A stretch of 64,000 bases of DNA from Panicum virgatum (Eukaryota > Streptophyta > Magnoliopsida > Poales > Poaceae): positions 7,665,015 through 7,729,014 of the forward strand of contig NC_053146.1 in assembly GCF_016808335.1 (NCBI RefSeq). The letters are read 5' to 3'. The position numbers and the translations under genes were made by a program. The stretch's first letter is position 1. Each line of letters begins with the position of its first letter. The notes beneath the pieces are model-generated. The model did no database searches. It saw only the letters and a program-made list of their open reading frames with translations, and was not told the origin of the DNA. Shown piece by piece: positions 55,369 to 64,000 of this stretch.

Positions 55369-56163
55369 TCCCAGTTCCTCGCCCCCGATCCATCCCCGTA
55401 GGTTGTTGATTGGAGTCGCAATGTGCAGCCATGGAGTGAGCTAGGGTCTGGAGATCCACCAAATTCCTTGCCGATCTGGCTTCCCCTTCTTCCTCGGCAC
55501 CGGGTGGCGCTAGCGCCCTCGTCCACGACCATTACTGGCCACTGGCGGCCTGTAAGCTCCCTCCGCCTCCCTTTTTCTCCGCCTCTCCTTGTCTCTCACG
55601 CGCATCGCTTCGCATCTTCAGCTCGACCCCCCTCCCTCCCCCGCTTCGCAGATCACTTTCGGCAGTATGGATTGCCCCAAGCGGAGCGCGCCGGCTGGCC
55701 TCCACTACGAGAGAGTTTTACCTCTACCATTAAAAAACTTGGTGCTAAGCTTGTACCACTAAAAAGTTCTTCGTATATGTATATCATCGCGCAAACTTTT
55801 TTTTGGCTCTGTGTATCATTACATTCATCTTCCGTTAGGATTTAACTGTTCAAGAGCACTGACAGGTGGGACTTGGGGGTGCAAATTGACCATCTTACCC
55901 TTCGCACTTTCAGTTACCATGAACTCCTGAGGAACCTTCATCCTCGATCCAGTCCCCAAACCGAGCACCGAGACCGGCCGCCGCCACCCCTGTCGGCGCC
56001 TTCCGCCATCTCCCACCGCCGGCACCTCTCCCGCCGCCTCCCGCGCAGCTTCGGGGCCCGCGCGGCTGCTGGGCGCCGGGCGCAGGCGGCCTCGGTCCCG
56101 GCCGCCACGGGCGTGGGCGCGGGCGAGCTCGGCCCCAGCCGCTGTGGGCGCTCGCGGACCAAA
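55369..56163. other. Upstream region and leader of GNA1
   Basis: 55380-55560 is GC-rich promoter-like sequence. 55690-55870 is AT-rich with T runs. An in-frame ATG at 55873 would extend GNA1 by 97 residues, but that stretch has no conserved features and is taken as 5' UTR. Confidence 0.45.
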
Positions 56164-56658
56164 ATGACATCCACTTTGCCGGAATCCATCGCCGCCGTTG
56201 GGGAAATCAACGATTCCATCCACATCCGTCGCCTCGAGCTGTCTGACCACGAGAGGGGCTTCGTCGCCCTGCTCTCCCAGCTCTCCGCCTGCCCGGATCT
56301 CACTGCGTCCGAGTTCGCCACGCGCTTCGCCGAGCTCGCGGCGCAAGGCGAGGACCACGTCATCCTAGTGGCCGAGGACACCTCCGCCCCGGAGCGGCGG
56401 ATTCTCGCCACGGGGTGCCTCTTCGTGGAGCGCAAGTTCCTGAGAGGCGGCGGCAAGGTGGGCCACGTGGAGGACGTGGTGGTCGATGCCGCCGCGCGCG
56501 GCAGTGGGCTCGGGCTCCGCATCGTGCGCCGCCTCGTCGAGATCGCCAGGGACGCCGGCTGCTACAAGATCATCCTAGACTGCACTCCTGAGCTGCGCGC
56601 CTACTACGCCAAGTGCGGGTTTGTGGAAAAGGGGGTTCAGATGGCCATCTACTTCTGA
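56164..56658 (+). CDS. GNA1: Glucosamine 6-phosphate N-acetyltransferase
   Basis: This intronless gene encodes 164 aa. The enzyme transfers acetyl from acetyl-CoA to glucosamine 6-phosphate, a step toward UDP-GlcNAc, which feeds N-glycosylation and other glycan synthesis. It is a single GNAT fold. The acetyl-CoA loop is ARGSGLG at residues 111-117, preceded by GHVEDVVVDAAA. The C-terminal part has GCYKIILDCTPELRAYYAKC then GFVEKGVQMAIYF, typical of GNA1. The start at 56164 gives a length equal to known plant GNA1 proteins (about 165 aa). The upstream in-frame ATG at 55873 is not used for this call. The gene looks intact; many grass GNA1 genes are likewise intronless. Confidence 0.93.
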   Translation: MTSTLPESIAAVGEINDSIHIRRLELSDHERGFVALLSQLSACPDLTASEFATRFAELAAQGEDHVILVAEDTSAPERRILATGCLFVERKFLRGGGKVGHVEDVVVDAAARGSGLGLRIVRRLVEIARDAGCYKIILDCTPELRAYYAKCGFVEKGVQMAIYF

Positions 56659-57129
56659 ACCTCAACCAGACTTCCAGAGGTAATATACCTTGCATTGATA
56701 TGGTTCATCTGTTTAAGTGCTGAATGAAATGTCGTACTTGATCTAAATACTGTAGCACTTGTTTGTAGTAGTGCGGCCTAGGTGTATCAAGGTGCAAATG
56801 CATTTGAAACAAATGCCCAAACACCGCTGACAGTGATGTGCATACCTTTTCTGTATCTAGAGTCAATTTGGCTTACTACAGTTATTGGCTTATCGCCACC
56901 TGAAGAACTACACTAGTAGCTTTGGAGCTAAGCTTGAGTTTTGAGATGAAAACTGAACCAAACGAGTGTTTATTGCAGTACAGTAATTTGTAATTCTTAT
57001 GCTCTCTACATGCAGTAATTGTCAATCAGTTTTTGGCCAATATCTAATACGGCCAGCCTAAGATTGTTGCCATCTTACCATTATTCCATTATATTTCATA
57101 TACCAATACTCCACTTGACAGACATCTGA

Positions 57130-57411
57130 ACATCCTATCATGTATGGGTGTTGAAGAACACTGTGAGCTTCATGAAGCTCTTTGGAATAATGAGTTGCAC
57201 AAGGGGCAGGTCGGACTTCCTTGTGGTTGCCATTCATCAAGATCGCAATATGATTTTCTTTCTTCAACCCTGGAACCAACTAATAGCATACGACATGGAC
57301 AGCAAGGAAGTGAGTGTTACTACCACTTTTGAACATGGAAATTGGGATGCAAGAATTGCTCCTTATATACCCTATTTCTCGGAGTCACTGGCACTCACAA
57401 ACAAGCACTGA
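57130..57411 (+). pseudogene. F-box-associated C-terminal remnant
   Basis: A frame ending at 57411 reads VAIHQDRNMIFFLQPWNQLI, AYDMDSKEVSVTT, then IAPYIPYFSESLALTNKH and a stop. This matches the last part of grass F-box-associated proteins. No F-box or upstream half is present in the preceding kilobase, so it is a fragment, either a truncated duplicate or a 3' exon left behind. It is not part of GNA1. Confidence 0.6.
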
Positions 57412-57804
57412 AAAGTGTATGCTCTTACTATGGAGCAGCTAGCAGCTTGGTTTGGTTGTAGTAAACTTAGGTGTGGTGTTCTGTCTCTGCTTGGATGTGT
57501 TCCTTTTTATGCTTTTGGTCTAATTAGTACTGCAAGCCTGCTGATACTTTCATATGTTGCATGTCTGTGCTTGCAATGTATCCTATCTCATGCTCTTGGT
57601 CTTATTATACCGCAAGTGTCCTGAGATGTTCATGTAGTGTTCTTTCCGAATGCTAGTTGTATCTATGACCGCAGTTCTCCCAGTTGAACAATTTAGATGT
57701 TTTGTGTTGACGTTAGATGCTTCAAAAGCTACCTTTTGTGTTTCCAGAATGATAATCGTCTTCTTGAAGCCTTCATTTCTAGTGGACGCTCTTGCAAACA
57801 AATA
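57412..57804. other. Intergenic sequence, nothing assigned
   Basis: AT-rich, with short frames only. GTCTGTGCTTGCA-type words repeat loosely (57480-57620), but no gene is supported. Confidence 0.4.
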
Positions 57805-58038
57805 CTACCTCCATTTCAAATTGTAGTTCGTTTGACTTTTTGGACTCTAAGTTTGACCACTCGTCTTATTCAAAAAATTTGTACAAACATTGCCAAATTT
57901 AAGTCATTCTTGAAGATTTTGTATTGATGAAGCAACCCACAACAAAAGAAATAATATTTTGCACAAATTTTGAATAAGACGAGTGGTCAAACTTGGGGTC
58001 AAAAAAGTCAAACGACCTGTAATTTGAAACGGAGGGAG
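57805..58038. mobile_element. Stowaway-type MITE (Tc1/mariner)
   Basis: The 234-bp element is flanked by TA on both sides (57803-57804, 58039-58040). Its ends are the familiar CTCCCTCCGTTTCAAATTAC (right, inverted) and CTACCTCCATTTCAAATTGT (left), and the inverted repeats extend about 75 bp (through GACCACTCGTCTTATTCAAA). It would fold into a long hairpin as RNA. Confidence 0.9.
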
Positions 58039-59296
58039 TATATACTATGAAATCTCTTTCTTTGGACCTGCGCAGTTATTTATTGTGAGTGAATCAAATT
58101 ATCTTCCATATGCTGCAAAAGGTGCATTTCATGTAACGGTTTCAAATTGAAGGCTCCCGGTAACATCAAAAGCTAGAGCTAAGCTTTTATATGTATGCAT
58201 CTGAACAATTGTAATTGGAGACTTCGGCCGGAGCTGAGCTGGATACTGATTGCTTGGGTCTAGTTCAGCACTTGGCAGTGTTGGTGCTGTTCGGACAAAC
58301 TATGTTTATTTTGATCACAAGACAACTATGTTTATTTTTTTCACCAATATTACACGAATAAAATACTGCAGGTCCATTTTAAAATGAAACCTTTGTCACT
58401 TAGCAACAGACTGAAGCTCCAAAACTATAGTGTGTATCTCCAAAAACTTCAGGACCTCGGCCTGATGTTGGAAGATAGATACTTCTACGTTTTCATAAAA
58501 CCCAAAGAACAAGAGTATCATATTTTTTTCAAAGAGGGAAGTTTTATTAATTTCAAGTAAACTTACATCGGGGCAATACCATAGAAGCTTGAAAAACTCC
58601 CAACCTCTGTCTGAAACAGACACAAGACACACAACCTGAAACAGACACAAGACACACAACTGCACTTGAAAGAAAAAAAAAATAAGCAGGCTCATGGCAA
58701 AGCTGGCTGATTTCAGCTAATTCAATAGTATTATACGAGAAAGAATAAGCTGGAATAAACCCAGGCAAAACACTCCTTGACCATTTGTGCCAAGCGTTAA
58801 AGTGCTGCTTCAACTAATCCCTGTGTAGTAGGCTTTTGCCGCAGATGATTTACATTTAATTTTGAATGCCCGGATGCTAAGAGCAATGCCATAGTATCAG
58901 TAGACGCACACGACTCCATATAAGATAAATACGAACTCAAGGAAGGTCCTGTACACAAACACTGCCGTTATACCAACCCAACTCTGCCCATGTCAAAATT
59001 TCTAGGTCAACAAAAGTTTGACGCAGCTATAAATATCCACAGGTATAAAAGAATCCCCAAGAACAGCGATCAGGGTGTCAGAATCAGTGGCTGAAACAGG
59101 CCACCGACCAAAAGAATGAACGAATCACAGAGCCGCAATCCCAGATGAGCAACCCCTCAACCGAACCCAGAAGAGCAACCCCTCCACCGATCGAACTCAT
59201 CATCCTCAGCAATTCCAATGATCTTCAGTTGTTCCATAGGCGAGAGGTGCTTACGGAGCCCCCAAAACCAATTTAGCAGCAGTTTTTTCGTCATTG
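58039..59296. other. Region between Stowaway element and the galactosyltransferase gene
   Basis: The part nearest 59296 is the 3' UTR and flank of the minus-strand galactosyltransferase. No other gene is supported. A 25-bp tandem duplication lies at 58611-58660. Confidence 0.4.
58611..58660. repeat. Perfect 25-bp tandem duplication
   Basis: CTGAAACAGACACAAGACAC followed by ACAAC occurs twice head to tail without mismatch (58611-58635, 58636-58660), indicating a recent slippage or duplication. Confidence 0.9.
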
Positions 59297-62200
59297 TCAT
59301 CTCACGTTGCAGCACTGGGCGCTCCCAGACTGCAGTTTTCGCCACAGGCAGATCATGTGTTGTGGGGACTGGTAGTGCGCCGTGAAATAGCCATCGTAGC
59401 AGCCTGACTGGTAGAACCTGACGTCATGCCTGATCTCCACCGGCCGCCGTGTGTTGTTGAACTTCTCCACCCACATGCCCATGCTCACATCCTCCATTTT
59501 AAACAGCTGCGCACCAAAATGGACACGCACATTACGCTATTTTGCTTGTTTGGATGGAGAATTCATGTCAATCAGCTGCAAAGTTAGAGAACCTTACCCA
59601 AAGCGTCTGATTGTCAAATTCAGATACAATGTAGCGCGCAATATCTGAAGAAATTACATAGCCAGGTCCATTAGCGTAATTTGGATATACTTCTTCCGGC
59701 CATTCCTGCATATAAAAAGAATGCAATCTCAGGGATAATGTCGCTATCTTTTAGTATCTAGATTGTCAAGAAGAGCTGTTGTCCACTTCTGAAAATTAAA
59801 ACGGGCATAGAGAAAGACGTGACAACTAAGGACAGTACAGCTACAGCTGTAAACAGCTTGCGAAATAGTGGCAGCTTGTGATAATATGTACATAACTTGC
59901 AAACTAGTCATTGTTTGCTACGAAAAAATATATGCAAGGATTTTTTACCTGCCTAAGCTCTACTGATACATATTATCATAAATGATCATGTGACTTTTCT
60001 TTTGCTGGCAACTAAACATTAACTGCACATTTTCTGCTTATCTATGGTTCATATTATCATAGACTGTCATGCAGGATACTCCATGACACACTCATATGTT
60101 ACAGAGGAAAGAACAATTTACCTCGTATGTTACGGCCCATTTGCCAGATCTTAGTGGTCGACGAAAGTAGTTGATACTACCCACATACACACTCTTATCA
60201 CTTTGAACTTTCTTTACTTGATCCAGAACAGAATCAATTCTGACAAATGTATCATCATCACATTTCATTACATACTTTGCAGGGACAACACGCACCTGCA
60301 TAAACAAAGAACATTAATTGAGTATAAATATCAGCGAAATCAACCTGCAAAGGATATATGGCAGAGCAGCTAGCATGTAAACATATAATTGCTTGAAAGC
60401 ACTTACCCCATACTCGGCAATCGCAACAGTCTTCAACACAACAAGGTCATAGCTATCAATGAAAGGCACTATAACGATATCATGGAAGAACTCCGCCTCC
60501 TTCTTCAGCTCTACATTGACCTCCTTCTTTCCATTCTAAATTTTTTTCTTAATTCAGTAAGAGTTGGCAATTACGCAAATGAATAGTAAAAAACATGAAT
60601 CAAGGAGGTAGACGTTACCAGAGCCACAAAGAACCGAGCTACAATATTGGATGATTTCCTTGTATACATCATCCATGACTTCCTTACAGCCATACGCTCA
60701 GCAAAATGGCTGGCTGCTGAAAGAATACCAATGAAGAGCTCAACAGGTTCAGTTGGCAGTGGTGGGGCCCTCCACTGCTCAGACATCTCAAGGTATCTCT
60801 CTGGTGCAAAACTAGGGTGCGAATTGGGTAGAGAACTAGCAAAAACTGACTCAATATCAATATCTCCATTGAGGGACAATGCGGTTGCATCCTCAAGGGA
60901 GTAACCCTGCAGAAAAAATAAGCTGTCAGCACTTAGCAATGCATACCTCAAGACTAATCATCAAGCTTTATGATGCTTTAAGGGTGAACTTACGGTGCGG
61001 TAAGGAAATGAAGCAACATGTCGCCCATCGACGTTGACATGGTAACCTTCCAAACCAGCTGTTAGAGTCATAACAAATAGCTTGCCTTCTGTGAATGGGT
61101 ATGGCCAACTGATGTGGACATCCTTTGGTCTGCCAATCAAACGTTTCACCCACCATTTCATCTTTGACTCCTCTGTCTTGTTGTCATCGTCACGAATCCA
61201 TTTCTCACACTTGAGTTGCCCATCAACTGAAACACAAAAGTGACATATAATATGAATCATATGCCAATGTTGCAAAGCAAAGTTCGGGGCTGCATTCTTG
61301 AAGTTAAAGAAATCCTGGTTCAACTTCAGTTTCAAGTGAAACGTTTTTTTTTTTGGTAAATTGCAATGACTAAATTGCTGACAGCTGCAAGGAACATTCA
61401 CTCGAGCAAGTACTCAGAACACCAAATTTTGGTCATTGATGTGGTGGATTTGCTAACTATGACTCATTCAACCATGGATCATATTCAGTTGGTCACAAAC
61501 TTTGCTTTAACAGCACTAAATCATCGCATAAATTAAACAAGCTGGAAGCCTGGAACTAATTGGAGTATTGGGAAAATTATTTGTGTTTCCGATAATAATC
61601 AGGGGGAGAGAGAACGAAGTTTTGGCTCTCACATATCACAGTTGCCAAGTCAAAACTCAACAGCTCTAAAACGCGGTTTCAGGTCAATGCGTAGTACTTT
61701 GAAAAATAGGACACATCGCCATCAGACCCCTTGCATCACCATTCTACAAAATCTGGAAACACAGTTCTAACTCTTTCTAGAAGTTTCCAGCGCAAACTTT
61801 GTACCTCCAGTTCCCAATTCCACCAAGCTACGCTATTCCACGAGATTAAGATCCGTGAAGGTGACAGACTTCAACTTCGTACCTAACAAACCATTCTGGT
61901 ACCAACCTCTATCTTTGTAGCTAATTCAGATTCTAAAAACTAAACCAGAATGCAAGCCAGAGCATTGAACGATTAGATCGAATAATCAAACTAACCAGAA
62001 CATCGAAACAAAAAGTTTTTTAGAGAGACATCGAAACAAAAGGTAAGCCGACAAATCTGGAGCTCGATGGAGAGAGGTTGACAACTCACCGGTGTCCTCG
62101 GCGGGTCGGGAGGCGAAGCCCTCGCAGCGCTGCGACTGGCCCCACTGCATCCGGTAGCAGCTGTTCATCTCGATGACGGGCCTCCGGCTGTAGTCCCCAC

Positions 62201-62912
62201 GGATCCTGGGGTTGAAGTGCAGGATCCTGGGCGGCGCCTCCCCGTCGACGGCCTTGGTGCCGACGAGCTCGACCATGAACTGCGAGACCATGACGGCGGC
62301 CTCCCCGTCCCTGCGCTCGGCGATCTTGGGGTCGTACTCGAGCCGCGCGGGCCTGGGGCGGGCCACGACGGTGACGTGCGAGCCCACCGCGAGGCCGCAG
62401 GGGAGCTCCACCACGCGGACGCCGTCGTAGGGGAGCTGCTCCCGGTGCACGGAGACGGAGGCCGGGCAGGCCGGCGGCGGCGCCGGCGACGTGGACGCGG
62501 GCGCGGAGGAGGCGGGGGCCGGGGCGGCCTGCAGGTGCGCGAGGTGCGGCCTGGCGGCGGCGAAGGCGTCGGCGGCGGCGGCGTCGAAGGGGGTGGCCGT
62601 GCCGTTGGGCCGCGGGAGGAGGAGGAGGGAGGAGAAGACCGGGAGCGGGCGCGCGCCGCCCGCGGCCGGGGCCGGCGCGCCGGCGGGGAACGCCGGCTTG
62701 GCGGGGCGGGCGGGGGAGGACGGGGACGCGAACGCCGCTGCCGCTGCGGCCTCCAGCTCCCGGCGGCGCGGGTGCGGGATGGGGAGCGCGGACGAGCCCG
62801 AGAAGGGCAACAGGGGGAGCTCGAAGAGGAGGACGAACGCGAGGTAGCCCGCGGCGGCGGCGAGGAGGCCCGCGCGGACCAGCCGCTTCTTCCGCGGCGC
62901 CGGTGCCGGCAT
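59297..62912 (-). CDS. Galectin-domain beta-1,3-galactosyltransferase (hydroxyproline O-galactosyltransferase GALT2-6 type)
   Basis: Seven minus-strand exons join to 1965 bp, 654 aa: 62912-62090, 61226-60994, 60906-60619, 60535-60407, 60295-60122, 59705-59598, 59506-59297. All junctions are GT-AG and in phase. This is a Golgi type II membrane protein of CAZy family GT31; GALT2-6 relatives add the first galactose to hydroxyproline of arabinogalactan proteins. A short basic N-terminus precedes an anchor at about residues 12-34, then an alanine/proline-rich stem. A galectin-type domain spans roughly 175-400 ([33 protein letters not shown]). The catalytic domain follows from about 430 ([20 protein letters not shown]), with the metal-binding KCDDDTF at 502-508 and MEDVSMG at 589-595. 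It appears intact. Which GALT paralogue it is stays open. Confidence 0.95.
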
Positions 62913-63013
62913 CGCGGCGGAGGGTTCTAGAAGGCGGCGCGGAAGGGGAGGGAGGGAGAGAGGAAGTAGCCGTTTGCGGGGGGACGGGGACGGGTGGTCG
63001 TACTAATACTACC
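62913..63013 (-). other. Leader and proximal promoter of the galactosyltransferase gene
   Basis: GC-rich sequence directly upstream of the start codon, without a clear TATA box. It is cut off by a MITE about 100 bp from the ATG. Confidence 0.35.
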
Positions 63014-63344
63014 TGGGTCCTTTGGTTGAGCAGCGCAACTACAACACAGATTCCCGAGAAAAGAATCTTATATGCATGGAGTACTAAACGAAGTTTATTT
63101 ATAAAACTTTTTCACGAATGTGTGTAACTTTTCGAGGCGAATCTAATGACGGTAATTAATCGATGATTGGCTATAGTGATGCTACAGTAACCATCCTCTA
63201 ATCGCGCGGTCAAAGCCTTGTTAGGTTCGTCTCGCGAAGCCGCGCAGGGTTGTGAGGTTAGTTTTGTAAATTGCCTTTATTTAGTACCCCTAATTATTGG
63301 TCAAAATTTTTGTGCTACTCGTGCTACCGAAAACCAAACAGGCC
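63014..63344. mobile_element. MITE of the same family as 20993-21319 (copy B)
   Basis: Ends are GGTCCTTTGGTTGAGC and AACCAAACAGGCC. The interior shares ATGCATGGAGTACTAAA, TCTAATGACGGTAATTAATC and GATGCTACAGTAA with copy A. It lies about 100 bp upstream of the galactosyltransferase start codon, inside its likely promoter. Confidence 0.7.
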
Positions 63345-64000
63345 CATGAGGGGACGGGGAGGGGGGTGGCGGCGGCGGCGAGCTCTGACCGTTGCGGTGG
63401 GGAATGGAATGGGAGTCGCCGCGGCGGCGGGGGAGGTGACGGGATGGGAGGGAGGCGGTCGGAAATATGCCAACGGCTTGGAGGGGTGAAAATCTCGGCG
63501 GTTTTACTTTTTACCGCGGGAATGGATCTTCGGTGCGGCGCAGAGAATCCAACCGCGTGACTAATTACTGTAATTACCACAGACATGGTATTAGATTTGC
63601 CACCTGTTTGTAGGTTAACGAGACTGAAACTGCTTTGGTTGCAGCTAGCTGGTTGTATGTTTGCCACCTGTAACTGCAATGCTTGCTATATCTAGCTTGC
63701 TTCAAGTACCGAACTTCCATGTAGAAGATCATGCGGCATGTCAGGGGTTTGATTTTTCTTTTAGTTATACAAGAGGAAAGTATTTAGTTTAATAGAAATT
63801 TGATGGAAGAGAATTAAACCTTAAAGTAAGTATCTGCCTGTCGAGTGTTAACCCAACGCTGTCCTCCGTGCTCACTAAAATTTGGAAAAAAGTTATGTTT
63901 TAAATGTATTATATAATTCAAAACAGAGAAGTATAAGATTTTTAATTCTTCAGATTATGAAATAAAAAAATTAAGAGTTGTGCGAACAACATAAACGTCA
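63345..64000. other. Right end of window, no gene seen
   Basis: A short GC-rich stretch (63350-63500) is followed by AT-rich sequence. Short frames on both strands show no recognised domain. Confidence 0.4.

Noticed and set aside
55873..56163. In-frame N-terminal extension of GNA1 by 97 residues
   Set aside because: The extension is low-complexity with no transit-peptide-like pattern I can defend, and the family length matches the ATG at 56164.
21521..62912. A P4H plus galactosyltransferase arabinogalactan gene cluster
   Set aside because: The genes are over 30 kb apart with unrelated genes between them, and one is frame-broken. Functional linkage by position is not supported.
62217..62930. 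237-codon plus-strand frame opposite the galactosyltransferase first exon
   Set aside because: It is a low-complexity R/G/E shadow of the real minus-strand exon, which has a membrane anchor and conserved sequence.

Overview
The window is nuclear DNA from a grass, probably a panicoid. The signs are GC-rich first exons, GT-AG introns, tRNA-derived SINE and Stowaway/Tourist-type MITEs, and nested LTR retrotransposons with tRNA-iMet-type primer sites. The species cannot be named from sequence alone. About two thirds of the window is transposable elements. The host genes are spaced out, and two of them carry retrotransposons in intron 1.

Layout: 1-5021 is the 3' part of a Ty3/Gypsy element, probably Tat lineage, with an antisense additional ORF and a complete 3' LTR. 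5725-13667 (+) is a five-exon R-SNARE gene of the VAMP72 group; intron 1 holds a complete, young Ty1/Copia element (6718-11821) and intron 3 an Au-type SINE with a perfect 14-bp target duplication. 15612-15971 (-) encodes a small secreted glycine-rich protein. 18676-19947 (-) is a two-exon CLE peptide gene with a CLE25-type motif. 21521-28858 (-) is a prolyl 4-hydroxylase gene with a C-terminal ShKT domain. Its intron 1 holds a truncated Gypsy element with a 3-kb LTR (22962-28414), and its exon 3 has an 8-bp near-tandem duplication that breaks the frame.

30108-43550 is a 13.4-kb Tat-like Gypsy element with decayed gag-pol and an antisense plant-mobile-domain gene between pol and the 3' LTR. 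It sits inside GC-rich LINE-like sequence that also carries a hAT transposon (44361-46938) with an 8-bp target duplication. To the right are an intact F-box gene (51475-52614, +), a Mutator-like element with long inverted repeats and gene-like cargo (54329-55368), glucosamine-6-phosphate N-acetyltransferase (56164-56658, +), an F-box C-terminal remnant, a Stowaway MITE, and a seven-exon galectin-domain galactosyltransferase gene (59297-62912, -).

The host genes do not form an operon or cluster. Several act in the secretory or apoplastic route: the R-SNARE in vesicle fusion, P4H and the hydroxyproline galactosyltransferase family in hydroxyproline formation and arabinogalactan glycosylation, and CLE and glycine-rich proteins as secreted products. 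Proximity of P4H and galactosyltransferase is probably chance. I found no clearly new biological system. The most interesting signals are the P4H lesion, the amber-stop (CAG to TAG) decay pattern in transposon genes, hairpins kept in the Tat LTRs and at its convergent gene ends, a hairpin array upstream of the F-box gene, and the cargo-bearing Mutator-like element.
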